41,611 nt of DNA from Chloroflexota bacterium. Lineage in GTDB: Bacteria > Chloroflexota > Dehalococcoidia > UBA6926. Within the stretch, counting starts at the first letter, position 1, and every line of letters starts with the position of its first letter. Below, piece after piece: positions 1-8,763 of the stretch. The stretch spans positions 1 through 41,611 of the forward strand of contig JAPOOK010000002.1 of the NCBI GenBank assembly GCA_026713485.1, given 5' to 3'. A model generated the notes under the pieces. That model was given only the letters and a program-made list of their open reading frames with translations, was not told the origin of the DNA and ran no database searches. The position numbers and the translations under genes were made by a program.

Positions 1-564
1 CACCACCCCCCCCACCCACACCAGCAGCATTTTGCCCCCCGCCATGCTCACGATCATCGCGAGCGTCGGTAGGAACTCGCCGCCCGGGTACGGCCAAAGC
101 GCGCCGAGAACTCCGAGCCTGCTAAGGAGAATAAGTTGTCCATAAGCGGACGCCGCAGCGATGGGCACCGTCATCCAGTGCGTGTACTGGTTGATCCTTT
201 GCCGTCCGGCCTCGCCTTCTCGGGCAAGCGCGGACAGGCGAGGAATCACCGGAATCATGATCTGCAGGATGATGCTTGCGGTGATGTATGGGTACACGCC
301 CATCGCGGCAACAGACAAGTTACGCATCGCGCCGCCGCTGAAGATATCCAGGAATCCCAGCAACTGGTTGCTCTGGAAAAGCTGCCGCAGCGCGACAATG
401 TCCGCTCCCGGCACGGGAACGTGCGCGATGAACCGGAAGATTACAAGAATCGCGAAGGTGAAGAGGATGCGGCGTCGGAGGTCCGGCTGGTACCAGGCAT
501 CGATCATCGCCTGGATAAGGGCCGGACGCGGCTGACGCCGCTCGGTCGTCGATGAGTAACTCAC
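1..564 (-). CDS. secY: Preprotein translocase subunit SecY (N-terminal part, runs off the window)
   Basis: Encodes the first 188 residues of the SecY channel, the inner-membrane pore for Sec-dependent export and membrane insertion. The reading begins at a GTG (position 564), preceded by an AAGGGAG ribosome-binding site in the short gap after rplO. Recognisable SecY features are the early RRRILFTFAILVIFR segment (first transmembrane helix), a PVPGAD periplasmic stretch, a plug-region FSGGAMRNLSVAAMG motif, and YITASIILQIM (second helix). The C-terminal part lies outside the window. Placement directly downstream of rplO is the standard end of the spc operon, coupling translocon supply to ribosome synthesis. 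GTG is the only reasonable start between the rplO stop and the conserved sequence. Confidence 0.95.
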   Translation of the reverse strand, partial: MSYSSTTERRQPRPALIQAMIDAWYQPDLRRRILFTFAILVIFRFIAHVPVPGADIVALRQLFQSNQLLGFLDIFSGGAMRNLSVAAMGVYPYITASIILQIMIPVIPRLSALAREGEAGRQRINQYTHWMTVPIAAASAYGQLILLSRLGVLGALWPYPGGEFLPTLAMIVSMAGGKMLLVWVGGVV

Positions 565-582
565 GACGCGATACGCTCCCTT

Positions 583-1053
583 TTATCGGGGCCGATGAAT
601 GACAGGCTTGGGAAGGGTGTCAATACTGCCGCCCGCCGCTTCAATCTTCTCACGCGCAGTACGAGACACGCGGTGGGCGCGAACGGTGAGAGGCTGCTCA
701 ATTTCTCCGTCCGCCAGAATGACGATGGGCTTCTTGAGCGACCTGATAATCCCTTGTTCACGCAGCGATTCCGGACTGACCTCCGAACCGGCGGGCAGGT
801 CCATCAGGCTCGATAGGTTCACGGGCTCATATTCAACACGGAATAGATTCTTGAAGCCTCGCTTGTGCGGCAGCCTCTTGACCAGCGATAGCTGACCGCC
901 CTCAAAGCTCGCGCGCACCCCGCCGCCGGAACGAGACTTTTGACCCTTCATGCCCCTGCCGGCGTAGGTGCCGCGGCCTGAGGAGTTGCCCCGGCCCACG
1001 CGCCGCCTGCGCTTGCGGGATCCGGCAGGCGATCGCAGCTCATTCTCATGCAT
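583..1053 (-). CDS. rplO: 50S ribosomal protein L15
   Basis: 156 residues, the usual size for bacterial L15, a late-assembly 50S protein that threads a long basic N-terminal arm into 23S rRNA. The Gly/Arg-rich N-terminal region (GRGNSSGRGTYAGRG, then a KGQKSRSGGG segment) and the FEGGQLSLVKRLPHKRGF signature are both visible. The C-terminal globular domain ends in ...AAGGSIDTLPKP. The start overlaps the end of rpmD by 8 nt, so the two are probably translationally coupled. It belongs to the spc-type segment of the large ribosomal operon. Confidence 0.97.
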   Translation of the reverse strand: MHENELRSPAGSRKRRRRVGRGNSSGRGTYAGRGMKGQKSRSGGGVRASFEGGQLSLVKRLPHKRGFKNLFRVEYEPVNLSSLMDLPAGSEVSPESLREQGIIRSLKKPIVILADGEIEQPLTVRAHRVSRTAREKIEAAGGSIDTLPKPVIHRPR

Positions 1054-1252
1054 CGGCGCTCGCGCCTCCCTCGTCCCTCAGTTCTGTCGTCACCAGGTGG
1101 CGCACCTTGATCAACATTCCCCGAATCGAGCGTGAGTAATCGTGCTCCCGCTCGTCGCCCATGCGTCGAAGGCCCAGCGCGCGCAGCGTCTTGACCTGGT
1201 CCGACTTCTGGTTAATCGGGCTCTTGGTGAGCGTCACACGCACTTTCGTCAT
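1046..1252 (-). CDS. rpmD: 50S ribosomal protein L30
   Basis: 68 residues, matching the short bacterial L30, a small 50S protein. The sequence shows the typical KVRVTLTKSPI opening, then QKSDQVKTLRALGLRRMG, the conserved surface that contacts 23S rRNA. The C-terminus is about 8 residues longer than in many homologues. The gene overlaps rpsE by 4 nt upstream and rplO by 8 nt downstream, as expected for tightly coupled spc operon genes. Confidence 0.95.
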   Translation of the reverse strand: MTKVRVTLTKSPINQKSDQVKTLRALGLRRMGDEREHDYSRSIRGMLIKVRHLVTTELRDEGGASADA

Positions 1253-2148
1253 GACCCTGCGCCCTCGTTCTCATCATCACTAGAGCTTTCCGCATCCCTG
1301 GCTGCGTCCGCTGTCGCAGACTCCTCAGCCTCGGAGGCGGGAGTTTCCTCAGTATCGGCAGTCGGCGCGTCTTCCGCCTCGGCGGAAGGCTCCTCCGTTT
1401 GGTCGGATGAATCCGGCTCAGCGTCAGCGGCGGTCTCCGTCTCAGTTTCGGATTCTGCCTCGACCTCACTCGCTTGGGCTTCTGTGGCCGTGGGCTGCTC
1501 CTCTTCGGCATTCTCCGCCAGGAACGTGTCGCTGCTTACCGGCTGCGGCACGATAGGCGTGGGCCCGTCATAGCCGGGGGCTGCCTCCGGCTCCTTCTCG
1601 GGGAGCGGTTCCTCGCCCCGGACCATGCGGCGCAATGAAATCGTCTGACGCGGGTCGCGCATCATCTGCAGGCCCTTTATCGTGGCCTGCACGACGTTGA
1701 TCGGGTTGTTGCTGCCCTGAGACTTCGTCAAAATATCGCGAACACCTGCAGCCTGTACCACGGCGCGCACAGCGGCGCTCGCTCGCACACCTGTACCCGG
1801 CGCGGCTGGACGGAGAAGGATTTGCGCGCCTCCGAATCGACCGACGACTTGCTGCGGTACGCTGCTCTCCAGCGTTGACACGTCAATCAGCGAGCGACGA
1901 GCAATTGCGCCGCCCTTCTGCACTGCAAGCGGCACCTCCGCCGCCTTGCCGAGGCCGTATCCAATCTTGCCCTTGCCGTCGCCAACGACGACGAGCGCGT
2001 TGAACGTGAAACGCCGACCACCGGCAACGGTCTTTGCCACGCGCCGAATCGACACCACGCTTTCGGTCAGGCCGTCTGATTCCCGATCCGCGTCGCGCTG
2101 TCGTTCCCGTGTGCGCCCGCGGGCACCACGTGTGCGTCCTAGTGTCAT
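1249..2148 (-). CDS. rpsE: 30S ribosomal protein S5 with a long acidic C-terminal extension
   Basis: The first ~178 residues are an ordinary S5: a double-stranded RNA-binding-like N-terminal domain (ESVVSIRRVAKTVAGGRR, then the GDGKGKIGYGLGKAAEVP loop) and the C-terminal domain with PGTGVRASAAVRAV. S5 lies at the 30S mRNA entry region and influences decoding fidelity. Bacterial S5 is normally about 165-200 residues; this one is 299. The extra ~120 residues are almost wholly Glu, Asp, Ala, Ser and Thr, with no predicted fold and a strongly negative charge. The reading frame is open throughout and the stop overlaps the rpmD start by 4 nt, so the tail is not a frame artefact. Confidence 0.95.
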   Translation of the reverse strand: MTLGRTRGARGRTRERQRDADRESDGLTESVVSIRRVAKTVAGGRRFTFNALVVVGDGKGKIGYGLGKAAEVPLAVQKGGAIARRSLIDVSTLESSVPQQVVGRFGGAQILLRPAAPGTGVRASAAVRAVVQAAGVRDILTKSQGSNNPINVVQATIKGLQMMRDPRQTISLRRMVRGEEPLPEKEPEAAPGYDGPTPIVPQPVSSDTFLAENAEEEQPTATEAQASEVEAESETETETAADAEPDSSDQTEEPSAEAEDAPTADTEETPASEAEESATADAARDAESSSDDENEGAGS

Positions 2149-2172
2149 CGTTTCTCCGTCCGCTCCTCGTCC

Positions 2173-2541
2173 CTAGAAAACCAGGCCGTTTTCACGCGCC
2201 GCTTCGGCCACGGCTTTGATCCGGCCATGATATTGGTACCCGCCCCGGTCGAAAACGACAGTCGTGATACCGCCCGCGACCGCTCGCTGCGCAACTGCCG
2301 CGCCAACCATCTTGGAGCGATCCGACTTGTTGTGTCCGCCCGCTTCGTCCCGAATGTCCCTGTCCCGTGTCGAAGCGGCGGCGAGAGTCACGCCGCGCGA
2401 GTCATCAACCACCTGCGCGTAGATATGGTTCAGGCTGCGGAAGACGCACAGCCGGGGCCGCTGCTCCGTGCCGGTAACCCGTTGCCGCAGCCGAAGGTGG
2501 CGTCGGCTGCGGCCCTCTCTTGCTGTCTTGATGCGTGGCAT
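2173..2541 (-). CDS. rplR: 50S ribosomal protein L18
   Basis: 122 residues, the normal bacterial length. L18 binds 5S rRNA together with L5 and helps attach it to the 50S central protuberance. Visible signatures are the basic N-terminus, [20 protein letters not shown], and the C-terminal [24 protein letters not shown] motif that defines the family. It sits between rplF and rpsE with short gaps, as in the standard spc order. Confidence 0.97.
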   Translation of the reverse strand: MPRIKTAREGRSRRHLRLRQRVTGTEQRPRLCVFRSLNHIYAQVVDDSRGVTLAAASTRDRDIRDEAGGHNKSDRSKMVGAAVAQRAVAGGITTVVFDRGGYQYHGRIKAVAEAARENGLVF

Positions 2542-2558
2542 GTCTGCTGCTACTCCGC

Positions 2559-3116
2559 CTATCTGCGTCCGGCGCCCTTGCCGGCCTTGCGTCTCACCTG
2601 CTCACCCTGGTAGCGGATGCCCTTGCCCGTGTACACGCCCGGCTTGCGCACCGCGCGGATCTTGGCGGCCGTCTGACCGACAAGCTCCTTGTCAATGCCG
2701 TCCACGTGCAGGCGCGTGTTGGTTTCCGCCTCCAGCGTGATGCCCTCCGGCGGCTGGACATCAACCGTGTGTGAATATCCGACGCTCAGCGTGATGCCGG
2801 GTCCTGACTGTTGCGCTCGGTAGCCCGCTCCCTGGATCTCCAGAGTGCGGCGATAGCCCTCGGACACGCCGGTCACCATGTTGGCCAACAGCGCACGGGA
2901 CAGCCCGTGGAACGCCCCAGATGCGCGATTATTCTCATCCTTGCGGTGGACGGTGATGACACCGTCATTCTGCTCAAATCGCACGGCGGGATGGAACCGG
3001 CGCGTCAATTCGCCGCGCGGCCCCTTGACGGCAATAGTCGTCCCTTGCGGGTCGTCGGCCATCGTGACCTGCACGCCCCCCGGCACCGGTATTGGCATCC
3101 GTCCTACTCGTGACAT
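2559..3116 (-). CDS. rplF: 50S ribosomal protein L6
   Basis: 185 residues. L6 binds 23S rRNA near the factor-binding site. The opening [15 protein letters not shown] and the duplicated beta domains are evident, and the C-terminal signature [15 protein letters not shown] is the family's most conserved motif (usually YKGE-VRRKEGK). The start follows rpsH after a 74-nt gap, one of the larger gaps in this cluster. I saw no clear promoter in that gap. Confidence 0.97.
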   Translation of the reverse strand: MSRVGRMPIPVPGGVQVTMADDPQGTTIAVKGPRGELTRRFHPAVRFEQNDGVITVHRKDENNRASGAFHGLSRALLANMVTGVSEGYRRTLEIQGAGYRAQQSGPGITLSVGYSHTVDVQPPEGITLEAETNTRLHVDGIDKELVGQTAAKIRAVRKPGVYTGKGIRYQGEQVRRKAGKGAGRR

Positions 3117-3190
3117 TTCTTTAGACCGTGTTCCTCAGAATCTCTTTATCAAGCTGCTTTGTGTTTCGAGCTTTGGTATCGGGTCGCCAC

Positions 3191-3592
3191 CTACCACACG
3201 TAGGCGAGCAGCTCTCCTCCAATACCCTTGCGCCACGCCTCCCGGCCAGTCATCACGCCGCTCGACGTTGAGACGACCGCGATGCCAAGGCCTCCGAAGA
3301 TGCGCGGAATCTCACCACGCTGCACGTACACGCGCAAACCAGGCTTGCTGACGCGTCGCAGCCCGTTGATGACGGGGCTGTTGCCCTCGCGATACGCCAT
3401 CTGCATGCGCACAATCTGTTGAGGCGTCGTCCCTCTCAGTATTGAGAAGTCGCGGATGAACCCTTCTTGCTTCAGTATCTCCGCAATGGCGACCTTGGTC
3501 TTGGACGCCGGCACGGTGATGGACTCATGTCGAGCCATCAACCCGTTGCGGATGCGGGTGAGCATATCGCCGATGGGATCGCTAACGGTCAT
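3191..3592 (-). CDS. rpsH: 30S ribosomal protein S8
   Basis: 133 residues, standard for S8, a primary binder of the 16S rRNA central domain and, in enterobacteria, the repressor of the spc operon. The N-terminal [13 protein letters not shown] and the C-terminal signature [19 protein letters not shown] are clear. It lies 18 nt after rpsN. Whether this S8 also autoregulates the operon cannot be judged from sequence alone. Confidence 0.97.
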   Translation of the reverse strand: MTVSDPIGDMLTRIRNGLMARHESITVPASKTKVAIAEILKQEGFIRDFSILRGTTPQQIVRMQMAYREGNSPVINGLRRVSKPGLRVYVQRGEIPRIFGGLGIAVVSTSSGVMTGREAWRKGIGGELLAYVW

Positions 3593-3610
3593 GTGTTTAC
3601 GCTCTCTCCT

Positions 3611-3796
3611 CTACCAACTCGCCTTGCGCACGCCAGGAAGCTGCCCAGTGAGCGCCCTCTCCCGCATACATATGCGGCATAGGCCGAACATTCGGTAGTA
3701 CGCCCGCGGCCTGCCGCATACGTGGCAGCGGTTGTACGCTTGCACCTTGTACTTGGGCGGGCGCTTCCAGCGGGCAATCTTTGACTTCTTCGCCAT
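3611..3796 (-). CDS. rpsN: 30S ribosomal protein S14, zinc-binding (type Z)
   Basis: 61 residues. This is the short zinc-dependent form of S14, not the ~100-residue zinc-free form. Two CxxC pairs (C24-C27 and C40-C43) would hold one zinc ion. The basic N-terminus ([12 protein letters not shown]) and the C-terminal [11 protein letters not shown] match type-Z S14. The ATG shares its final base with the rplE TAA stop (TAATG), which implies translational coupling. Confidence 0.97.
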   Translation of the reverse strand: MAKKSKIARWKRPPKYKVQAYNRCHVCGRPRAYYRMFGLCRICMRERALTGQLPGVRKASW

Positions 3797-4563
3797 TAGT
3801 TGGTGATCTCCTCACGCGCGAACGGCATTCCCAGCAGGGCCAGTAACCTGAGCCCCTCATCGTCCGTCTGCGCCGTCGTCACAATGTTCACCTGCAGGCC
3901 GCGAATCCGATCCACGCGGTTGTAATCAATTTCGGGAAAGATGATTTGCTCGCGCAGCCCAACGCTGTAATTGCCGCGCCTGTCGAACGCCCTTGTCGAG
4001 ACACCCCGGAAATCTCGTGTGCGCGGGAGCGCGACGTTCATCAGCCTGTCGAGGAAGTTCCACATACGCGCGCCGCGCAGCGTCACGGACGCGCCGATGG
4101 TGTTCCCCTCGCGGATGTGGAATCCGGCGATGGAGTTCCGGGCGCGAGTGACCACCGGCTTCTGGCCGGAGATCGTCGTCAGGTCGCGTTGGATTCCCTC
4201 CAGCACCCGTGCCTCATCACGCGCGTCTCCTGCTCCGATGTTCAGCACGATCTTCGTGACCTTCGGCACACGCATCGCATTCGTGAAGTTGAACTCCTGC
4301 ATTAGGGCAGGGGCCACCTCATCCCTATACATCTGGCGAAGGCGTGGAATCTCCGCGGGTCTCGCGCCATTTGTCGAAGCGGTCTCCTGCTGCCCCTCAT
4401 CCGAAGATTCGGCCTGTCGCCGCCGTCCGGATGAGCGGCGCTGACGGGCAGGGGCTTCCGCCTCCTCGCTCTCCTGGGCGTCGTCAGTCGACGCCCCCGC
4501 AGGAACGGGGAACGGCAGATCGCGCTCTATATCGTCGTTGTCTAGTCGATTGTCTCGTTGCAT
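3796..4563 (-). CDS. rplE: 50S ribosomal protein L5 with a ~70-residue N-terminal extension
   Basis: The core from about residue 71 is typical L5: [20 protein letters not shown], then [19 protein letters not shown], the [19 protein letters not shown] segment, and a C-terminal [21 protein letters not shown]5 binds 5S rRNA and contacts P-site tRNA. Usual length is about 180 residues, but here 255 are encoded. The extension is rich in Asp, Glu, Ser, Arg and Gln and looks disordered. No Met, GTG or TTG in frame near residue 70 offers a later start, so the extension appears genuine. I chose the ATG at 4563; a GTG nine nt upstream is also possible. Either start lies inside the end of rplX. Confidence 0.93.
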   Translation of the reverse strand: MQRDNRLDNDDIERDLPFPVPAGASTDDAQESEEAEAPARQRRSSGRRRQAESSDEGQQETASTNGARPAEIPRLRQMYRDEVAPALMQEFNFTNAMRVPKVTKIVLNIGAGDARDEARVLEGIQRDLTTISGQKPVVTRARNSIAGFHIREGNTIGASVTLRGARMWNFLDRLMNVALPRTRDFRGVSTRAFDRRGNYSVGLREQIIFPEIDYNRVDRIRGLQVNIVTTAQTDDEGLRLLALLGMPFAREEITN

Positions 4564-4859
4564 GACTTGCACCGTCGGACCTTGCGTCCGTCTTCTAGTG
4601 TTCCGAAACTCACCCGCACCGCCTTATCGCAGTGGGGGCAAATCAGCCTCACGTTGGAGATATGCAGCGGGTTGGGCAGCTCGATGATGCCGCCCTGCCG
4701 CACGCCCGGCTGTGGGCGCTGATGTTTCTTGATGATATTCACGCCCTGCACGACCACGCGGCCACTGGAGGGAATCACCCGCTCAACCGTGCCGCGCTTG
4801 CCCCGGTCTTTGCCCGCGGCCACGTACACCGTGTCGTTTCGCTTGATCGTCGCCGCCAT
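4542..4859 (-). CDS. rplX: 50S ribosomal protein L24
   Basis: 105 residues, standard bacterial L24, an early assembly-initiator protein of the 50S subunit. The KOW motif is at the N-terminus (KRNDTVYVAAGKDRGKRG), followed by VVVQGVNIIKKHQRP. The C-terminal part has CPHC and CKSC pairs that could form a zinc site, a variant found in many non-enterobacterial L24 proteins. The gene begins 2 nt after rplN ends and overlaps the start of rplE. Confidence 0.97.
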   Translation of the reverse strand: MAATIKRNDTVYVAAGKDRGKRGTVERVIPSSGRVVVQGVNIIKKHQRPQPGVRQGGIIELPNPLHISNVRLICPHCDKAVRVSFGTLEDGRKVRRCKSCNETID

Positions 4860-4861
4860 CG

Positions 4862-5230
4862 CTACAAGACCTCCGGGGCGAGAGAAATGATTCTCATGAA
4901 ATTCTTATCGCGTAGTTCTCGAGCGACAGGCCCGAAAATACGCGTGCCTCGCGGTAGATCACGATCGTTCAGGATAACCGCCGCATTCTCATCGAACCGA
5001 ATATATGAGCCGTCAGGCCGCCGATGCGGCTTGACCACGCGCACCACAACGGCGCGAACGACGTCACCCTTGCGGACGCCGGCGTTCGGCTGTGCCTCCT
5101 TGACGGAAGCGACGATGATGTCCCCCACGGACGCATAGTGCCTCCGCGTGCCGCCCGGCACGTTGATGCACTGTATCTCGCGAGCGCCGGAATTGTCCGC
5201 GACGCGAAGGCGTGTTTGAACCTGGATCAT
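4862..5230 (-). CDS. rplN: 50S ribosomal protein L14
   Basis: 122 residues, exactly the usual bacterial L14 length. L14 forms an inter-subunit bridge and is the docking surface for the silencing factor RsfS. Recognised from [19 protein letters not shown], the [13 protein letters not shown] segment and [20 protein letters not shown] near the C-terminus. It overlaps rpsQ by 4 nt (start over stop) and is followed by rplX. Confidence 0.98.
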   Translation of the reverse strand: MIQVQTRLRVADNSGAREIQCINVPGGTRRHYASVGDIIVASVKEAQPNAGVRKGDVVRAVVVRVVKPHRRPDGSYIRFDENAAVILNDRDLPRGTRIFGPVARELRDKNFMRIISLAPEVL

Positions 5231-5514
5231 TCCGTGCCCGCCCTCGCATCATCAGGCAACGCCGCGACAACGCCGCGCTCCAGCACGTCGGTGACGCGCC
5301 ACCGCTTGTCCCTGGACAGCGGACGGGTCTCCTGGATGCGCACAAGGTCGCCCTCGGCACACACACTGTTCTCATCGTGCGCCTTGAACCGCGTCAGGCG
5401 GCGAACTGCCTTCTTATACAGGCGGTGGGTGCGCTGCCGCTCAACGGTCACGACAACCGTTTTCTCCATCTTCGTGCTGACCACGCGGCCCACACGTGTC
5501 TTCTGACCGGGCAT
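5227..5514 (-). CDS. rpsQ: 30S ribosomal protein S17
   Basis: 95 residues. S17 is a small OB-fold protein that binds 16S rRNA helices early in 30S assembly. Signatures are [20 protein letters not shown] and the C-terminal [20 protein letters not shown]. The start codon abuts the rpmC stop directly and the stop overlaps rplN by 4 nt, so translation is probably coupled across rpmC-rpsQ-rplN. The C-terminal ~15 residues are variable. Confidence 0.97.
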   Translation of the reverse strand: MPGQKTRVGRVVSTKMEKTVVVTVERQRTHRLYKKAVRRLTRFKAHDENSVCAEGDLVRIQETRPLSRDKRWRVTDVLERGVVAALPDDARAGTE

Positions 5515-5730
5515 CTACGCTGTCTCCTCCACCGCGAAGGCCTCCAACTGCCGCTCACGGATTACAGTCTTGAATTGGGCGACACTCTTGCGCGCCTTGC
5601 CAACCTCGCTCGTATTCGCCAGCTGTCGCGTCACCGCGCGAAAGCGCAGGTTGAACAGCTCACGATGCGCATTCTCCAACTCCTCCTGGAGTTGGTCATC
5701 ATTCAGCGCGCGTATCTCTTCCATGTCCAT
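5515..5730 (-). CDS. rpmC: 50S ribosomal protein L29
   Basis: 71 residues, the normal two-helix L29 that lines the polypeptide exit tunnel near L23 and contributes to the docking site for trigger factor and SRP. Recognised from the EEIRALNDDQLQEELENAH opening and the FNLRFRAVTRQLANTSEVGKA core. A second in-frame Met two codons in (MEEIR) could be the real start. It sits between rplP (6 nt upstream) and rpsQ. Confidence 0.96.
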   Translation of the reverse strand: MDMEEIRALNDDQLQEELENAHRELFNLRFRAVTRQLANTSEVGKARKSVAQFKTVIRERQLEAFAVEETA

Positions 5731-5736
5731 CTCGGA

Positions 5737-6150
5737 CTACTCCATATCACGAGTGACGATTTGCGTGCGGATGGGCAGCTTGTCCTGCGCCAGCCGCATC
5801 GCCCGACGCGCAGCTTCTTCAGGAACTCCCGCAATCTCAAACAGGATCTTGCCGGGGCGCACAACGGCCACCCAGCCGTCCACGTTCCCCTTGCCGGCGC
5901 CCATCCGTGTTTCCAGTGGCTTCTTTGTAATCGACTTATGCGGGAACACACGAATCCATATCTGGCCACCGCGCCGGACGTGTCGGGTCATCGCTCGCCG
6001 CGCCGCCTCAATCTGGCGGCCCGTGAGCCATATCGGCTCCATCGACTGTATTCCAAACTCGCCGAACGCCACCGTGTTCCCCTTCTGCGCCATTCCACGC
6101 ATCCGGCCCCGGTGTTGCTTGCGATATTTGACTCGTCGTGGTTGCAGCAT
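5737..6150 (-). CDS. rplP: 50S ribosomal protein L16
   Basis: 137 residues, standard bacterial L16, which binds near the peptidyl-transferase centre and A-site tRNA. The opening [17 protein letters not shown], the [19 protein letters not shown] motif and [19 protein letters not shown] are diagnostic. It starts 5 nt after rpsC ends and is followed closely by rpmC. Confidence 0.98.
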   Translation of the reverse strand: MLQPRRVKYRKQHRGRMRGMAQKGNTVAFGEFGIQSMEPIWLTGRQIEAARRAMTRHVRRGGQIWIRVFPHKSITKKPLETRMGAGKGNVDGWVAVVRPGKILFEIAGVPEEAARRAMRLAQDKLPIRTQIVTRDME

Positions 6151-6155
6151 GATGG

Positions 6156-7229
6156 CTACTCGTTGTCCTCAGTAGAATCCGACTCTTCGACTGCGGCGGG
6201 AGCAGTCTCCTCAGCCACCGGTGTCTCGGCCTCAGCTGCCGGTGTCTCAGCAACCGCCGCCGGAGCCTCAACCTCAGCTGCTGGCGTCTCGGCCTCAGCT
6301 GCCGGTGTCTCAGCAATCGCTGCTGGCGTCTCGGCCTCAGCCGCGGGAGTCTCGGCCTCAGCTGCCGGTGTCTCAGCAACCGCCGCCGGAGCCTCAACCT
6401 CAGCTGCTGGCGTCTCGGCCTCAGCCGTCGGTGTCTCAGCAACCGCCGCCGGAGCCTCAACCTGAGCTGCTGGCGTCTCGGTCGCAACCGCTGGCGTCTC
6501 GGTAGCCGCCACCGCGCTTTCCGCAGCACCGTTATCTGAGGACGCCACAGGGGTGGACATCAGGGCGCTGCGCCGCGCCAGCTCCTCCGGTGTCGCCTCC
6601 ATCACAATATCGCCGCGATAGACCCAAACCTTGACGCCGATCTGACCCATCTGCGTCCGAGCCTCCGCGGTGCCGAAGTCAATATCGGCGCGCAGAGTGT
6701 GGAGTGGGACTCGGCCGTCCATCGCCTTCTCTGTGCGCGCAATCTCCGCGCCGCCCAGTCTTCCTGATACCGCGACGCGAATTCCCTGCGCGCCTGCCTG
6801 CATGGACCGCTGAACGGCCTGCCGCGTGGCGCGCCGGAACGAAACCTGTCGCTGAATCTGATCCGCGATGCTTTGCGCAACCAGCGTTGCCTCAAGCTCC
6901 GGCTGTCGAATCTCGTTGATGTCCACACGGACACGCTTGCCTGTCAGCGTTTCGAGCTCCTGGCGGAGTTCCTCAACGCGTTGGCCGCCGCGCCCGATGA
7001 CCACGCCAGGCCGAGCCGTGTGGATGAGCGCTCGAACCTCGCTCGCCTTGCGCTCAAGCTCTACACGCGCAACCGCGGCGTCGCGATGCTTATTGATGAT
7101 GTGATCCCGAATCTGCAGGTCCTCCTGCAGATTCGTTCGATACTGCTCCGCGCGATCCGCGAACCAGTGCGTCTGCCAATCACGGATGTACCCGAGGCGG
7201 AACCCAAACGGGTGAACCTTATGACCCAT
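6156..7229 (-). CDS. rpsC: 30S ribosomal protein S3 with a repetitive C-terminal tail
   Basis: Residues 1 to about 213 are a normal S3: [13 protein letters not shown], a KH domain with the GRGG loop ([16 protein letters not shown]), and the C-terminal domain with [17 protein letters not shown] and [12 protein letters not shown]3 forms part of the mRNA entry channel and has helicase-like activity with S4 and S5. The protein then continues for ~145 residues, mostly fourteen copies of a seven-residue unit of the form E-T/A-P-A-A-x-x (residues 244-341). S3 is normally 210-240 residues. The tail is acidic and Pro/Ala-rich with no known domain. The start shares one base with the rplV stop. Confidence 0.96.
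   Translation of the reverse strand: MGHKVHPFGFRLGYIRDWQTHWFADRAEQYRTNLQEDLQIRDHIINKHRDAAVARVELERKASEVRALIHTARPGVVIGRGGQRVEELRQELETLTGKRVRVDINEIRQPELEATLVAQSIADQIQRQVSFRRATRQAVQRSMQAGAQGIRVAVSGRLGGAEIARTEKAMDGRVPLHTLRADIDFGTAEARTQMGQIGVKVWVYRGDIVMEATPEELARRSALMSTPVASSDNGAAESAVAATETPAVATETPAAQVEAPAAVAETPTAEAETPAAEVEAPAAVAETPAAEAETPAAEAETPAAIAETPAAEAETPAAEVEAPAAVAETPAAEAETPVAEETAPAAVEESDSTEDNE
6207..6500 (-). repeat. Fourteen-copy 21-bp coding tandem repeat in rpsC
   Basis: In-frame tandem array of a 21-bp unit encoding [21 protein letters not shown] and close variants. Larger periods of two or three units recur ([21 protein letters not shown] appears repeatedly), which suggests growth by slippage or unequal recombination. 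Length is a multiple of three throughout, so the frame is kept. The copies differ by single-base changes rather than being identical, so the array is not very recent. Confidence 0.9.
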
Positions 7230-7570
7230 TAGCCGTTCTCCTCGTCATCCACGATGACCGTCAAATTGCTGTGCTTGCGGAAGTGCTTGCCGGCCTGCCC
7301 GCGTGCACGCGGCTTGTATCGCCGCAGCGTCTCCGCCGGACCTATGTCCATGCGCGCGATGCGCAGCATGCTCGGATCCAGGTCGTAATTGTTCTCCGCG
7401 TTCGCCGCCGCGGCGCGAACCACCTTGGCGACTTCCTTGGCCCACGGACTCGCCATGAACTGGAGCTGTGTGAGCGCATCGTCCACGTTCATGCCGGGCA
7501 GCATCTGCGTGATGAGGTGCAGTTTGCGCACGGAAAGAGACATTCGGCGTGCTCGTGCTGTTTCTTGCAT
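7229..7570 (-). CDS. rplV: 50S ribosomal protein L22
   Basis: 113 residues. L22 lines the exit tunnel with an extended beta hairpin. The family signature is seen in RRMSLSVRKLHLITQMLPGMNVDDALTQL (usually ...SPRKVRLV..IRG) and in the C-terminal LRIARMDIGPAETLRRYKPRARGQAG, the hairpin region. It sits 14 nt after rpsS, and its stop overlaps the rpsC start by one base. Confidence 0.97.
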   Translation of the reverse strand: MQETARARRMSLSVRKLHLITQMLPGMNVDDALTQLQFMASPWAKEVAKVVRAAAANAENNYDLDPSMLRIARMDIGPAETLRRYKPRARGQAGKHFRKHSNLTVIVDDEENG

Positions 7571-7584
7571 CGCGTCGCTCCGCC

Positions 7585-7863
7585 CTACCGCCTGGCCTGC
7601 CGTTCATTGCGAACGTGGCCGCGGAATGTCCGTGTCGGCGCGAATTCTCCAAGCTTGTGACCCACCATGTTCTCCGTGATGAACAAGGGAATATGCCTGC
7701 GCCCGTCATGCACCGCCATGTTCAGTCCCACCATCTCCGGCACAATGGTTGACGCGCGCGACCACGTGCGGATCACCGCCCGCGAGTTCGTCTGCTGCGC
7801 GATGGATACCTTGCGCAAGAGCTTGGGCTCTATGTACGGTCCCTTCTTGACTGATCGCGACAT
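7585..7863 (-). CDS. rpsS: 30S ribosomal protein S19
   Basis: 92 residues, the usual bacterial length. S19 sits in the 30S head and contacts the 50S central protuberance. [38 protein letters not shown] and the signature [23 protein letters not shown]-like stretch (here [10 protein letters not shown]) are clear. It follows rplB after 44 nt and precedes rplV. Confidence 0.98.
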   Translation of the reverse strand: MSRSVKKGPYIEPKLLRKVSIAQQTNSRAVIRTWSRASTIVPEMVGLNMAVHDGRRHIPLFITENMVGHKLGEFAPTRTFRGHVRNERQARR

Positions 7864-7907
7864 TTTTCTTCAGCGTTCCTTGTTCTCGTCCGTTCTCGTT
7901 CAGATCT

Positions 7908-8753
7908 CTAGCGGCGCGAGCCTCGGCGTCCGCCGCGCCGACGGACGATAAACACGTCCGTCTTCTTGTTCCTGCGTGTCCGCTTGCCGAGTGTCGGCTT
8001 GCCCCACGGCGATTTCGGCCCCGGCATCCCGATTGGCGAGCGCCCTTCACCGCCTCCGTGTGGATGGTCGCGCGGAGACATAGCGGAGCCGCGCACCGTC
8101 GGACGCCATCCCTTAAGACGCTTCCTGCCCGCCTTGCCCCATGACAGGTTCTTGTGGTCGGGGTTGCCGACCTGCCCGATGGTCGCGTAGCAGGCGGAAA
8201 GCACGCGCCGCAGTTCGCCGGAGGGCAGCCTGAGCAGCGTGTACTTGTCTTCGTGCGCCATGACTTGCGCGCCGGTGCCCGCTCCACGGACAAGCTGTCC
8301 GCCCTTGCCGAGATGAATCTCGATGTTGTGCACCGTTGTGCCCGTTGGGATCACACCCAGGGGCAGCGCGTTGCCAACGCGAACCTCCGCCTCCGGCCCG
8401 GACGACAGCACGTCGCCGCGCTGCAGGCCAAGAGGAGCAATGATATAGCGCTTTTCGCCGTCGTGGTAATGCAGCAGTGCAATTCGTGACGAGCGATTCG
8501 GGTCGTATTCAATCGTCTTGACGGACGCCGGGACGCCGTGCTTGTTGCGCTTGAAATCGATAACACGATAGGCACGCTTCACGCCGCCGCCCCGATGGCG
8601 AACGGTAACACGGCCGGAGTGGTTGCGCCCCGCGTTGCTCTTGAGAGGCTCCACGAGTGTCTTTTCCGGCCGCACCTTATCGATATCGTCGAAGGCGTCG
8701 AGAACCATGCCGCGACGGCCGGGTGATGTGGGTTTGACTGTCTTGACTGCCAT
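7908..8753 (-). CDS. rplB: 50S ribosomal protein L2
   Basis: 281 residues from the ATG at 8753, close to the usual 275-280. L2 is essential for subunit association and peptidyl-transferase activity. Visible are the N-terminal [12 protein letters not shown], the RNA-binding [16 protein letters not shown], and the C-terminal [20 protein letters not shown] signature containing the catalysis-associated His. An ATG 48 nt further upstream is in frame but would overlap rplW and adds non-homologous residues, so I rejected it. A purine-rich site (GGGTAGAACG) lies just before the chosen start. Confidence 0.98.
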   Translation of the reverse strand: MAVKTVKPTSPGRRGMVLDAFDDIDKVRPEKTLVEPLKSNAGRNHSGRVTVRHRGGGVKRAYRVIDFKRNKHGVPASVKTIEYDPNRSSRIALLHYHDGEKRYIIAPLGLQRGDVLSSGPEAEVRVGNALPLGVIPTGTTVHNIEIHLGKGGQLVRGAGTGAQVMAHEDKYTLLRLPSGELRRVLSACYATIGQVGNPDHKNLSWGKAGRKRLKGWRPTVRGSAMSPRDHPHGGGEGRSPIGMPGPKSPWGKPTLGKRTRRNKKTDVFIVRRRGGRRGSRR

Positions 8754-8763
8754 CGTTCTACCC

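Noticed and set aside
5212-6465. A 417-residue plus-strand open frame
   Set aside because: It lies antisense to six ribosomal genes and its Ala/Ser-rich part mirrors the rpsC repeat; GC-rich repeats leave long antisense frames open.
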